Shown: one piece after another, positions 1 to 9,156 of the stretch
Position numbering within the stretch: position 1 is the first letter of the stretch
How the letters are laid out: each line of letters opens with the position of its first letter
Assembly: GCF_003096195.1 (NCBI RefSeq)
Contig: NZ_CP023004.1
Coordinates: forward strand, 3,266,501 to 3,330,500
Direction of reading: 5' to 3'
From: Ereboglobus luteus
Lineage (GTDB): Bacteria > Verrucomicrobiota > Verrucomicrobiia > Opitutales > Opitutaceae
DNA: 64,000 bases
Program-made: the position numbers and the translations under genes
Notes under the pieces: generated by a model
The model's input: only the letters and a program-made list of their open reading frames with translations
Databases searched by the model: none
What the model was told of the DNA's origin: nothing

Positions 1-89
1 TCGGTGACGTCCTGCATCGGCGCGAGCGCCGTGAGCGGCTGGCCGGCGTCGGCGGGATTTGTTTTCAGCGATGTGATGGCGGATGTCAC
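1..89 (-). CDS. tRNA-dihydrouridine synthase, N-terminal fragment (runs off window)
   Basis: Reading leftward from a GTG at 89, the translation contains PLTALAPMQDVT. This matches the N-terminal FMN-binding signature of the Dus family (LAPMxxVTD), enzymes that reduce uridine to dihydrouridine in tRNA. Only 29 residues are inside the window, so the catalytic Cys cannot be checked. The start is uncertain: a TTG at 119 is also in frame and no strong ribosome binding site is visible. The gene is divergent from the nitronate-monooxygenase-like gene to the right, and the AT-rich stretch at about 115-155 probably holds promoters for both. The identification rests on one motif. Confidence 0.55.
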   Translation of the reverse strand, partial: MTSAITSLKTNPADAGQPLTALAPMQDVT

Positions 90-251
90 GCGGCCTGTTA
101 CTGGGTTTCTATTGTTCAAAGTCCAAAACAAAAATTTCAAAAATCTATTTTAAGCGCCGCACGCGGGAACGACGGCGGGCGGATTTTTTTATTTTGCATT
201 TAGTTCTTCCTTAATGGAGGCGGCGCGCCCAGCGTGCGTCCCTCTCCATTC

Positions 252-1685
252 ATGCAACTCCCCAAAATTATCCAAGGCGGCATGGGTGTCGCCATTTCCA
301 ATTGGCGGCTCGCCCGCGCTGTCGCCGAGATGGGACACCTGGGCGTTGTCTCAGGCACGGCCATCGACACGGTCCACGCCCGCATCCTTCAGGATGGCGA
401 CGAGGGCGGGCTTCTTCGCAATGTTTACAAAACGTTTCCGTTTCCCGACGTGGTGCAGCGCGTTCTTGACCGGTGGTTTTCGCCGGGGGGCAAGGAGGAG
501 GGCGCACCGTATAAAAATATCCCGCTCGCCAGCGACAAGCCCAACAAGGCGCTTTTCGACCTCACGATCCTGTCCAGTTACGCCGAGGTCGCGCTGGCCC
601 GCGCCAGCAACATCAAGGCCCGCATCGGCATCAATCTCCTCGACAAAGTGCGCATGCCGCAACTGCCCTCGCTTTACGGGGCGATGCTGGCGGGTGTCGA
701 TTACGTGCTCATGGGCGCGGGCATTCCCCGGCATGTGCCCGGCGTGCTCGACAGGTTTGCCGACGGGTTGTCCGCCACGGTGAAGTATGAGGTCGCGGGC
801 GAGGCCGACTCGGAGCTCACGTTTGATCCCGCCTGCATCGCGGACGGCTTCGCGCGCAAACTCGCGCGCCCGAAATTTCTCGCGATCATCAGCTCGGCGA
901 CACTCGCGCTTTCGCTCGCAAAAAAATCCAGCGGCAGGGTGGACGGTTTTGTCGTGGAGACTTCCATCGCGGGCGGGCACAACGCGCCGCCGCGCGGCTT
1001 GCTCCAGCTCGACGCGTCCGGCCAGCCCGTTTACGGGCCGCGCGACGAACCCGAATTGGGCAAAATCGCCGCCCTCGGCCTTCCGTTCTGGATGGCGGGC
1101 GGATTCGCCACTCCCGAGGGTCTCGCCTCGGCCACGGCCTCCGGGGCCGCCGGAATACAGGTCGGCACGCCTTTCGCCTTTTGCAACGAATCGGGCATGA
1201 TCGCCTCGTTGAAAAGCAGCATCATCATCCGTGCGCGGGAAAAACTCGCGCGCGTGTTCACCGACCCGCGCGCCTCGCCCACCGGCTTCCCCTTCAAAAT
1301 CGTGGAGGCGGAGGGCACGCTTTCGGACGAGGCGCTCTACGGGCAACGCGAACGCGTGTGCGACATCGGCCTCCTGCGCACTGCCCACCGTAAGCCGGAT
1401 GGCGGCATCGGTTTCCGTTGCGCCGCCGAATCCATCGCGGCGTATGTCGCAAAGGGCGGCGCGCTCGCGGAGACGTGCAAGCGCATGTGTTTGTGCAACG
1501 GACTGCTGGCCTCGGCCGGGCTGGGGCAAAACCGCGGCGGCCTTGTCGAGACGATGGTTGCGACGGCGGGCGATTCGCTGGCCGACATCGTGCGCTACAT
1601 CAAGGAAGGCGCCGACAGCTACAGCGCGCGCGATGTGATTGAGGCCATTCTCGGTCCGCTCGCGCCCGAGTGCGGCGCGGCGTGA
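252..1685 (+). CDS. nitronate monooxygenase / PfaD-like FMN enzyme
   Basis: A 477-residue flavoprotein of the 2-nitropropane dioxygenase (nitronate monooxygenase) superfamily, also resembling PfaD-type enoyl reductases. The N-terminus reads QLPKIIQGGMGVAIS, the first flavin-binding strand with its GGM turn. Later come the VETSIAGGHNAPPRG segment (phosphate loop with the active-site His region) and GAAGIQVGTPFAFCNES, the second FMN-phosphate loop. The ATG at 252 is preferred because the family motif begins at once; an in-frame upstream ATG at 234 would add only a few residues. It stands alone, so the substrate is unknown. Family assignment is firm; the exact reaction is not. Confidence 0.85.
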   Translation: MQLPKIIQGGMGVAISNWRLARAVAEMGHLGVVSGTAIDTVHARILQDGDEGGLLRNVYKTFPFPDVVQRVLDRWFSPGGKEEGAPYKNIPLASDKPNKALFDLTILSSYAEVALARASNIKARIGINLLDKVRMPQLPSLYGAMLAGVDYVLMGAGIPRHVPGVLDRFADGLSATVKYEVAGEADSELTFDPACIADGFARKLARPKFLAIISSATLALSLAKKSSGRVDGFVVETSIAGGHNAPPRGLLQLDASGQPVYGPRDEPELGKIAALGLPFWMAGGFATPEGLASATASGAAGIQVGTPFAFCNESGMIASLKSSIIIRAREKLARVFTDPRASPTGFPFKIVEAEGTLSDEALYGQRERVCDIGLLRTAHRKPDGGIGFRCAAESIAAYVAKGGALAETCKRMCLCNGLLASAGLGQNRGGLVETMVATAGDSLADIVRYIKEGADSYSARDVIEAILGPLAPECGAA

Positions 1686-1695
1686 GGATTGCGCA

Positions 1696-1783
1696 CCCGG
1701 GAACGCGGGCATCCTGCCCGCAAGACGGCGCGACGCGGCGCACAAACATCCAAACCTGCGGGCAAGATGCCCGCGTTCCCGGG
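1696..1783. repeat. REP-type inverted pair, class A
   Basis: Two 27-base arms (1696-1722 and 1757-1783) are reverse complements with one mismatch, around a 34-base centre. Each arm contains its own short palindrome (GCGGGCATCCTGCCCGC). The pair lies between the convergent ends of the flanking genes, the usual place for REPIN elements. It may also act as a bidirectional transcript end. Confidence 0.8.
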
Positions 1784-1785
1784 AA

Positions 1786-3180
1786 TTAAGCGCACACGCA
1801 CGGCAGCAGCGCGGCGTCCTGCATGCCGTGGATTATTTTTTTGTCGGGAGGGCAAAATGTCGCCAGCGCGCCGCCGAGTTGGGGTTTGCCGTTGACGATA
1901 AAATAATAGGGGCAGAGGCGGAGGCGTCCGTCGGTTTCCTGAGGCTGGTGGTCGCGGTCGTAGAGTGTGTGACGGACGCGTTTTGGTTTTTTGTATTCCT
2001 GCAAAATGTGGAGGTTTCGCGGCGCGTCGGCGATGGCGATGTCGATGCCGTCCTGCCATTCCTCGCGCGAACAATCGCTGCCGAGCACGACGCTGCGCGC
2101 GCCCCAGGCGGTTTCGTGGTAGCCGGAAATTTTAATAATGAGGTCTCGTTCCTTTTGCGAGGCGGCTGCGAGCTGGCGCCAGTCGGAAAGCGCGCGGTTG
2201 GCGACGCGGGGGCCGTCGAGCACGGCGCCGGGCGGAAGCGGGGCGGGATCGATGATCCAGCTGGCGGGGATGAGTTGCTTGAGGAGTTTGTGCGCGCGCG
2301 AGCTGAGCGCCTCGCTCCAATAGTCGGCGAGGAGGTGATGGTGGAAGAGCGCGAGGCCGAGTTTTTCCTCCTGAAAATGGCGCATGGGCGGCGTGATGGC
2401 GACCTCGCCTGCCTGCCACGATTCGATGATGTAGGGCGCGGAGCGGATGTTTTCCAGATCGAAGAGTTCGAAGAAGCGGTAGATGATGTCGATTTTTTCA
2501 GGGTCGCCCTCGATGTCGAAACAGAGCGTGTTGCCGAGTGGAAAAACATCGTCGGGATCGAGGCAGAAAACGCGCTTGCCGAGGCGCTGGAGTTGCTCGG
2601 CGAGCCAGCGCATTTCGGGGCGGTAGGTGGCGGCTTCGTCGCTGACCACGAGCGCGATGAGCGGGTTGCGAAGATCGGGGCGCAGCGCGGCGAGCGAGTC
2701 GTGGAAAACACGGAGCATGGCGTCGTTCGCGCCGAGTGTGAGATCGGACGCGTAGAGGCGGTTGAGGAACGCGGTCAGGCCGATGCCGCCTGGAACGGAG
2801 TCGAGTTCGGTGAGCGCGAAACCGTCGTCGGTGAGTAGCAGGTCGGGGCGGAGGACGTTGGGAAACGCGCCGCGGTTTTTCTTGTCGCGCGTGTGGGCAA
2901 TGACGGCGGCGGGTTTGCCGCGGTCAAGATAATCGGCGACCCACGGGGCGACGAGGGGTTTGTTGCGGAGGAGGTTTTTGCCCGCGACGGAGCGGAGGTA
3001 GAGGGTTTCGAGCGCCTGGTGGAATTCGAGGCAGGCGTCGCCGATGTCGTTGAGCTGGGCGAGTTGCGCGGGCGTGAGCGGCCACGCGGACGGCGAGAGC
3101 CGCCAGGTCTTGTCTTCGAAGAGCGGCTGGGCGCGCAGTGCGTCGCGGATGGTTTCGTATGGGAGGGCGGAGGCGGACAT
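1786..3180 (-). CDS. unknown protein, possibly ATP-grasp-like
   Basis: A 464-residue soluble protein with no signal peptide or membrane segment. It was not recognised with certainty. Segments such as LTELDSVPGGIGLTAFLN and, near the C-terminus, IIKISGYHETAWGARSVVLG look like the charged loops of ATP-grasp ligases (compare glutathionylspermidine-synthase-like proteins), but this is an impression rather than a motif match. The C-terminus ends in LLPCVCA, with two cysteines. ATG start at 3180. It reads away from the P-loop gene upstream with a gap of about 100 bases, and the two could be co-transcribed. The codon pattern fits a long-resident gene. Confidence 0.6.
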   Translation of the reverse strand: MSASALPYETIRDALRAQPLFEDKTWRLSPSAWPLTPAQLAQLNDIGDACLEFHQALETLYLRSVAGKNLLRNKPLVAPWVADYLDRGKPAAVIAHTRDKKNRGAFPNVLRPDLLLTDDGFALTELDSVPGGIGLTAFLNRLYASDLTLGANDAMLRVFHDSLAALRPDLRNPLIALVVSDEAATYRPEMRWLAEQLQRLGKRVFCLDPDDVFPLGNTLCFDIEGDPEKIDIIYRFFELFDLENIRSAPYIIESWQAGEVAITPPMRHFQEEKLGLALFHHHLLADYWSEALSSRAHKLLKQLIPASWIIDPAPLPPGAVLDGPRVANRALSDWRQLAAASQKERDLIIKISGYHETAWGARSVVLGSDCSREEWQDGIDIAIADAPRNLHILQEYKKPKRVRHTLYDRDHQPQETDGRLRLCPYYFIVNGKPQLGGALATFCPPDKKIIHGMQDAALLPCVCA

Positions 3181-3283
3181 TGGTGATGCGTGGAATTAAC
3201 CAGCGCAAAAAACGCGAAGTGGCAACAACGGCCTTTTCGCATGCGCGCGTGTCGCCTTGAGAGCCGCCTTGTTTCCCCAATTT

Positions 3284-3883
3284 TTACCGCGGCAGCGTCA
3301 GGTCGAAGGGGGCGGTTGTCGGCGAGTTGTCGGCGCGCAGGAGTTGTTGCGCCAGCGGATTGTTTTCGTGCTCGATGATTGTGTCCGCCCTTTCGATCAG
3401 CGCGCTTTGAAACGGCAGCAGCATGTCGAGCCGCCGCGCCTTGGCCCATGCCGCGCTCAGGCACAACACCACGTTGCGCGGCCAGCCCACCACGGCGTCA
3501 AATTCATCGAGAAACCGCTGCGCGGCGATATCCGGCACTTCTATGAAAACCTGTTCGAGTCGCGGATTGGCATCCTTGGTCGCCCGAAGCGCGGCGGGCA
3601 GGCGCGCCAGTTCCGGGCAGCATTGGCACGGCAGAAAAAGCCGGCGCAAAATCAATCCCGGAAATGCGGCCGAGAGGGTTTCCGCGCGCGTGCGTCCCGC
3701 CTCGGCAAGCAGCACGGCCACCGTTCCCTCGGGTGTGTGCGAGGTCGCCACGGTCCGGCGCAAGTGTTCGAGAATATGACGGGTTTTTCCCGAGTCGCGC
3801 GGTCCGGACACAAACGTGCACAACGGACCGGGATGCGCCGGCGGGGTGGAATGCTCCAAGGGTATGCTGGATAAGTGAGGCAT
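3284..3883 (-). CDS. COG0523/CobW-like P-loop protein, degenerate
   Basis: A protein of about 199 residues. Residues 27-34 are GPRDSGKT, a Walker A loop. Residues 86-89 are CQCC, the CxCC zinc-binding motif typical of COG0523 (CobW/ZNG1-type) metallochaperone GTPases. VFIEVPDIA sits where the family has VIIETSGLADP, followed by VVLCLSAAW and a segment resembling the QxxxADxIxxNKxD region, but here it reads ALIERADTIIEHENN. The guanine-specificity NKxD is therefore missing, and the C-terminal CobW domain is absent. The ATG at 3883 is chosen; an in-frame GTG at 3952 would add 23 residues. Role unknown: metal handling is the family role, but GTP binding is doubtful here. Confidence 0.6.
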   Translation of the reverse strand: MPHLSSIPLEHSTPPAHPGPLCTFVSGPRDSGKTRHILEHLRRTVATSHTPEGTVAVLLAEAGRTRAETLSAAFPGLILRRLFLPCQCCPELARLPAALRATKDANPRLEQVFIEVPDIAAQRFLDEFDAVVGWPRNVVLCLSAAWAKARRLDMLLPFQSALIERADTIIEHENNPLAQQLLRADNSPTTAPFDLTLPR

Positions 3884-4196
3884 GGGGTGGAGGGGGACTA
3901 GTGTGAATGAAAACAAAGGGCGGCCCTGTTGCCAACCCTTTTGCGCAAACACAACCAGATGGACGCACGTCCTGCCAAAAGATTCAAATTTTTAGTGTGC
4001 ACACGGATATGAAAGTAATGTGCGATATGCTTAAGGGGTGGAATCAGCGCGATTCGTCGTAAAAAAATTAAAAAACTGACTTGCGCTTTTTTTCGAAATT
4101 ACGCACCCATGTGAATCTTTGTGCTCCCTAGCGTCCCCCATTTTCGGATGGATGAACTCTTGGCTGCGCAAAATCCAACCAAGCCAAACAAGCCAA
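3884..4196. other. intergenic region upstream of the TonB receptor
   Basis: This 313-base gap separates the divergent P-loop gene and the TonB-dependent receptor gene. It becomes AT-rich after about 3970 and contains a perfect 10-base palindrome GTGTGCACAC at 3995-4004, a possible operator. Several in-frame start codons (4119, 4152, 4197) precede the receptor. No other gene is visible. Confidence 0.4.
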
Positions 4197-7055
4197 ATGA
4201 AGACCAAGAATGACTCCCAAGTCGGGGGCGCATGTGCGCACTCGCGTAAATTGTTAATTGCCGGAGCCGCCATGCTCCTTTCAACGACGCTGGCTTTTGG
4301 CCAGGCGACAAAGCCAGCAAATGAAACCGACGACAAGAAAAGCGATACGGTGCATCTTGAAAAATATGAGGTGACAGGTTCGCGCATCAAACGTTTGGAC
4401 ACAGAAACAGTCAGTCCTGTTGTTGTAATGACTGCAGAGAGCATAGAGGCTAAAGGTTTTCCCACGTTTGCGGATGCTATTCGCTCAATGTCGTTTAATA
4501 GTGGACAGGCGCTTACCCCCATTGACGCAGGCACCAGTTTTACCCCCGGCATCAGCACATTCAACCTTCGTGGTCTCGGCAACAACAGTTCGCTTATTCT
4601 CCTGAATGGGCGTCGAGCTGCTGCTTATGGTGCTCCAGGGTTCAACGGATTTCAATCCATGTTCGACCTTAATAGCACGCCTGACGCGGCAATTGAGTCC
4701 GTTGAACTCCTTAAAGACGGTGGATCCGCCATTTATGGCTCCGATGCTGTTGCCGGTGTGCTGAATATTAAACTCCGCAAGGATTATCAGGGCACTCAAG
4801 CCGCCGTTTCCTACGCCGACTACTTTAACACTTCAGCTTCTGTCAAAATGGCCTCAATTCTTGCTGGTGCCACATCAGGCAAAGCCAGCGTGTTGGTTGC
4901 CGCCAACTGGCGTGAACAAGGTGGTATCCAAGCCAGAGATCTTTATTATACGCGCAATGCGGACAACACTGCCGTCGCCCATAAAGCCAAGCCCTATTAT
5001 GCGATTACGGGCCCCGGCGATATTAGTGGCATTCTTAATACTTATGGGTTTACGAATCCGATTGACGACGAATGGTTCGACAACCGCTCTGGCACTGGAT
5101 ATCCCGGTTATGTTAAAGTGGGCGGCGCTACATATACATTCGCGGAACCGACAACTGCCCCGACGACTGGTGATGCAGTGAACGGTCAGCATCTATATAA
5201 TTATCAGGAAGACACAAACTTCCTTGATGAACGGCGCACGTATTCCTTCTACACACGCGGGCAATATAATTATTCAGAATACTTGGTTGCTGCGCTCGAA
5301 GTGAGTCTTGTGCACAATGAGTCCAAGAGCAATTCCGCTGCGGCTCCCGCTTCTCTCGCCGCGGAATTTGGAGATGGTGCCAATGGTCGGATGATAATCC
5401 CCGCACATAATCCGTATAATCCGTGGGGTGTTGATCTTTCCGAGGGTGCCCGCCGTCTGGTTGAAACCAATGGCCGCTATAATGATGTGAGTTCTGACTC
5501 GCCGCGCATTCTCTTTACCCTTGGCGGCAAACTTCCCGAGTTCAGTATTTTTCAGGACTGGAACTGGGAAGTTGGCGTGCTCTATAGTCGTAGCAGTGTT
5601 ACCAACACCAACCCGGGAACCGTTCCCGATTACAAACTACAGCAGGCACTCAATGGGCTTGTGTCTGATGGCAAGGGCGGATTGACCTATGATCCTAGAG
5701 CGGCATTAAATAACCGTGTATATTTCAACTGGTTTGGTGTGAATGATGCCGCCATGGGGGATTTTCTCTCAGTAACGAACCCCATTGATTACAAGAACCA
5801 GCTCACCAGTTATGATTTTCGTGCGGATGGACCTATTGCCCATCTGCCTGCCGGTGATATCGGTCTTTCCATCGGTGCCGAGCACTATGTCCAAAAGCAG
5901 AGTGTCAGTCAAACCGACCTTAATGAAACAGGCAATGTTGTCGGTGGCGCCCATGGTATGGGGTGGCAAGGTTCTCGCACAGTGAATGCTGTCTATGCAG
6001 AAATTGCCGTGCCGATTACAAAATGGTTGGAGGCTCAAGTTGCCGGTCGGTATGAAACATACAGCGATGATGGGTTCCAAGAGCGTGTTCGCCCTAAAGT
6101 GGGCATCAAAATTCGCCCGCTGGACTGGCTTCTCCTTCGTGCATCCTATGCGCAATCTTACAAGGCGCCTGACCTCGCCTATTTGTATGCCTCCCAGACG
6201 GTAACTTTCACATCTTCAATGTATGCTGATCCCGGTTATCTCACTGATCCCAAAAAGCAACTTGAAGTCCATGTCGTTGGTGACCGCAATCTCAAGCCCG
6301 AGACAACTGACACCTACTATGTTGGTATTGCCGTCGAACCGCAACGCGGTAAACTTAAGGGCTTTACAGCATCCGTCGATTTCTTCCGTTATCAACAAAA
6401 GAACCTGCTCTCGCAGTTCACTTCTTTCTATAGCTACAACAGCATCATGACCTACGCGCTGCAGGGCCTTGATCCATTTGTGAGCATGGTTATTCGCGCT
6501 GACCCGCTTCCCGGTGACACCGGCCCCGGACAGTTGCTCTATATTGAGAACCCTTATACCAATATCTCGGATCGTCACCAAGTTGGGTATGATTTCGAGG
6601 CATCATATAGATGGCATACTGACAAGTGGGGCGACTATCGTGTCTCTGCTCAAGGCACCTATACCCACAGCGATAAAATCAATGGAAACAGTGCCCTTGG
6701 CAACGCAATCTCCCGTCGCTTTAATGGTAATGTTGGCCTCAGCTGGAAACGTCGTGATTGGTCTGCGAATGTAAACTGTTTCTACATTCGCGGTGCCAAG
6801 GATAACATGACGCTCGCCAACTTTGGTGGTGATTATGGTATTTTCTATATTGGATATAAGATCAAGGATCAGTATATCTTTAACGGACAAATCACCTACA
6901 GTGGCTTCTGGCGCACCAATATCACACTTGGTGTGACCAATATCTTCAACCAGCGTCCGCCTGTTGATCCGACTGGCAGCGGTGGCGCGATGGCTGACGG
7001 TGTCAACTGGACGCTTCCCGCCATGTGGACATTGAAAATCTCCAAGTCCTTCTGA
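4197..7055 (+). CDS. TonB-dependent outer membrane receptor
   Basis: A protein of about 952 residues. A signal peptide (KLLIAGAAMLLSTTLAFGQA) is followed by LEKYEVTGSRIKRLD, the start of a plug domain. The plug continues with VVVMTAESIEAKGFPT, FNLRGLGNNSSLILLNGRR and VELLKDGGSAIYGSDAVAGVLN, all hallmark plug motifs. The remainder is a beta-barrel rich in aromatic and Asn residues, ending in LPAMWTLKISKSF with a terminal Phe as outer membrane proteins require. The ATG at 4197 puts the signal peptide close to the start; earlier ATGs at 4119 and 4152 would give an atypically long leader. It is followed by a strong terminator and then an S9 peptidase, suggesting peptide or glycopeptide uptake. 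Codon third positions are AT-richer than in neighbours outside this block. Confidence 0.93.
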   Translation: MKTKNDSQVGGACAHSRKLLIAGAAMLLSTTLAFGQATKPANETDDKKSDTVHLEKYEVTGSRIKRLDTETVSPVVVMTAESIEAKGFPTFADAIRSMSFNSGQALTPIDAGTSFTPGISTFNLRGLGNNSSLILLNGRRAAAYGAPGFNGFQSMFDLNSTPDAAIESVELLKDGGSAIYGSDAVAGVLNIKLRKDYQGTQAAVSYADYFNTSASVKMASILAGATSGKASVLVAANWREQGGIQARDLYYTRNADNTAVAHKAKPYYAITGPGDISGILNTYGFTNPIDDEWFDNRSGTGYPGYVKVGGATYTFAEPTTAPTTGDAVNGQHLYNYQEDTNFLDERRTYSFYTRGQYNYSEYLVAALEVSLVHNESKSNSAAAPASLAAEFGDGANGRMIIPAHNPYNPWGVDLSEGARRLVETNGRYNDVSSDSPRILFTLGGKLPEFSIFQDWNWEVGVLYSRSSVTNTNPGTVPDYKLQQALNGLVSDGKGGLTYDPRAALNNRVYFNWFGVNDAAMGDFLSVTNPIDYKNQLTSYDFRADGPIAHLPAGDIGLSIGAEHYVQKQSVSQTDLNETGNVVGGAHGMGWQGSRTVNAVYAEIAVPITKWLEAQVAGRYETYSDDGFQERVRPKVGIKIRPLDWLLLRASYAQSYKAPDLAYLYASQTVTFTSSMYADPGYLTDPKKQLEVHVVGDRNLKPETTDTYYVGIAVEPQRGKLKGFTASVDFFRYQQKNLLSQFTSFYSYNSIMTYALQGLDPFVSMVIRADPLPGDTGPGQLLYIENPYTNISDRHQVGYDFEASYRWHTDKWGDYRVSAQGTYTHSDKINGNSALGNAISRRFNGNVGLSWKRRDWSANVNCFYIRGAKDNMTLANFGGDYGIFYIGYKIKDQYIFNGQITYSGFWRTNITLGVTNIFNQRPPVDPTGSGGAMADGVNWTLPAMWTLKISKSF

Positions 7056-7078
7056 GATTAAAAAACCATAATAATACC

Positions 7079-7108
7079 AAAAAACCGCATCATACGATGC
7101 GGTTTTTT
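7079..7108 (+). terminator. Rho-independent terminator after TonB receptor gene
   Basis: A 13-base stem of A-run plus CCGCATC pairs with GATGCGG plus T-run around a 4-base loop ATAC. The right arm ends in six T. It lies 24 bases after the receptor stop codon. Confidence 0.9.
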
Positions 7109-7144
7109 AGTTGATGTTTATGAATATAATAACACACTAAACGC

Positions 7145-9100
7145 ATGAAATTACGACAACTGTTTGTCTCTTGTTTTATTTTTGTTCTCGGGATCGGAAT
7201 GGCCTCTCAATCTGCTGCCGTGGAAAAATTGGCGGTCGAGGATTTCTTTAAAGAGACAGCCTATGGTGGCGTAAGCATCTCTCCTGATGGCCGCAAGCTG
7301 GCGATTTCGATCCGATACAAAGAGCGGCTGGCGCTTGGAGTGATTGATGTTAAGACCAAACAACCCAAGCTATTGACGGCTCCGGAAGATTTTGATGTCA
7401 CGGGCATGATGTGGGTTGGAAACAATCGCATTTTATTCACAGGAATTGTCCCAGGAGATAAGTTTTTACCAAAAAGAGCCAATGGGGGGATCTATGCGAT
7501 TGATGCTGATGGAAAAAACTCACGAACTTTGCTGGAGAGCATTGACCAGCAGGTTGCAAGAGGGATAAGGACCGGACGTTTTGGCGATATTTTGGCGCGC
7601 TATGGCAAGTCAACAGATGAAGTTTTAATAACATATAATGGAAATAATGAAAAAGAACCTGATGTATATCGTCTTAACGTGCGCACGGGTTCGAAAACCA
7701 TAGTTGCCTCCAATCCCGGCAAGGTAATGGGGTATCTGGCTGACCATAATGGCGTTATTCGCATTGCATACGGATACAAAGGATTGGAGCGTTTTATATT
7801 ATATCGGGAAACCCAAAAGAGCGAGTGGCGAGAAATCGGGCGTTTTAAAACCGGAGTGGATGGGTTTAAAAATGCCGTTTTACCCCAAGTGTTTGATAGT
7901 GAAAATAAATTGTTGTATGTGACGGTATACCGGGGGGATGCCCTGACCGCCAGCATAGCCCTTTATGATCCGGTCAAGAACGAGATTGTTAAGGAACTCT
8001 ATTCTAACGATACGTATGATATCGGTCCTACGCTTTCTTCCTTCGATAACAGATTGATTGGTTACGGATATGAAGGAGCTCGCGGTGACGTGGCGGTATA
8101 TGTCGAGAAAAAGTATTCTGATTTGCAATCAATGCTTGAACAGGAGTTTCCCGGCATGAATGTCAGCATAGTCAGCACCAGTGAAGATGAGACGATAGGG
8201 GTTGTTGCTGTTAGAAGTGACAAAGATCCCGGAACTTTGTATCTTTTGAATACTAAAGACCTGACAATAGAAAAGCTCATTCGCCCGCGTGACTGGATCA
8301 ATCCGGCACAAATGGCGGAAATGCGGCCTATCACATTTCAAGCCCGGGATGGGCTTACAATACATGGTTATCTCACACTTCCTGCCGGAGTGGAGCCCCG
8401 CGATTTGCCGCTTATTGTAAATCCACACGGAGGGCCATGGCATGTGCGTGATCAATGGGGATTTAATCCAGAAGTGCAATTTTTGGCCAATCGCGGCTAT
8501 GCGGTCTTGCAGATTAATTTTCGCATATCTGCGGGATATGGAAAGAAATTTGAGTATGCAGGTTACGGTCAGTGGGGACTTGCCATGCAGGATGACCTTA
8601 CTGATGGAGTAAAATGGGCTATATCCCAAGGTTATGCCGACCCTAAGCGTATTGCAATTTATGGTGCCAGTTATGGTGGTTTTGCCACAATGGCCGGCCT
8701 TGCATTTACGCCCGAACTCTATCGTTGTGGAATTAACTACGTGGGGGTGACCGATGTGAGATTGTTGCTCAAGAGAATGAATCCAAGCTGGGAAACCTCC
8801 CGCGCTGAAATCGAAGCCATGGCTGGATTTGAAAAAGGCGGGGACAATGAGATTCTGGACAAAACATCACCAATGAAGAACGCCGATTTGATAAAAGTCC
8901 CCGTATTTTTCTCTTATGGTGAACTTGATCCCCGGGTGGATCTGAAACATGGCACGCGTTTCATATCAAAACTGAAATCAAACGGCATTCCTGTCGAGGT
9001 CATGATTAAAAACAACGAGGAGCATGGTTTTCGTGATCTCAAAAACCAAGTTGAATTTTATTCAACCATGGAGCAATTCCTTGCGAAATATATGAATTGA
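7145..9100 (+). CDS. secreted S9-family prolyl oligopeptidase-type peptidase
   Basis: A 651-residue alpha/beta-hydrolase peptidase of the S9 family (dipeptidyl/acylaminoacyl peptidase type). A signal peptide covers about residues 1-25 (FIFVLGIGMASQSAA). A beta-propeller-like region follows with LSISPDGRKLAI-type repeats, then a C-terminal hydrolase domain from about residue 400. The nucleophile is Ser509 in GASYGGF. Asp595 (GELDPRVD) and His627 (EEHGF) complete the triad. ATG start at 7145. It lies between two strong terminators and is thus probably its own transcript, right after a TonB receptor. Periplasmic cleavage of imported peptides is the likely task. Confidence 0.93.
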   Translation: MKLRQLFVSCFIFVLGIGMASQSAAVEKLAVEDFFKETAYGGVSISPDGRKLAISIRYKERLALGVIDVKTKQPKLLTAPEDFDVTGMMWVGNNRILFTGIVPGDKFLPKRANGGIYAIDADGKNSRTLLESIDQQVARGIRTGRFGDILARYGKSTDEVLITYNGNNEKEPDVYRLNVRTGSKTIVASNPGKVMGYLADHNGVIRIAYGYKGLERFILYRETQKSEWREIGRFKTGVDGFKNAVLPQVFDSENKLLYVTVYRGDALTASIALYDPVKNEIVKELYSNDTYDIGPTLSSFDNRLIGYGYEGARGDVAVYVEKKYSDLQSMLEQEFPGMNVSIVSTSEDETIGVVAVRSDKDPGTLYLLNTKDLTIEKLIRPRDWINPAQMAEMRPITFQARDGLTIHGYLTLPAGVEPRDLPLIVNPHGGPWHVRDQWGFNPEVQFLANRGYAVLQINFRISAGYGKKFEYAGYGQWGLAMQDDLTDGVKWAISQGYADPKRIAIYGASYGGFATMAGLAFTPELYRCGINYVGVTDVRLLLKRMNPSWETSRAEIEAMAGFEKGGDNEILDKTSPMKNADLIKVPVFFSYGELDPRVDLKHGTRFISKLKSNGIPVEVMIKNNEEHGFRDLKNQVEFYSTMEQFLAKYMN

Positions 9101-9125
9101 TATACTAACAGAATTAATCCTGCTG

Positions 9126-9155
9126 AAGGCGTGGAAATATTTCCACGCCTTTTTG
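9126..9155. terminator. Rho-independent terminator, convergent genes
   Basis: A perfect 24-base palindrome (9127-9150, AGGCGTGGAAAT and its complement) is followed by a T-run at 9150-9154. It lies between the peptidase stop and the end of the convergent lipoprotein gene. The T-run favours rightward transcription. Confidence 0.88.
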
Positions 9156-9156
9156 T

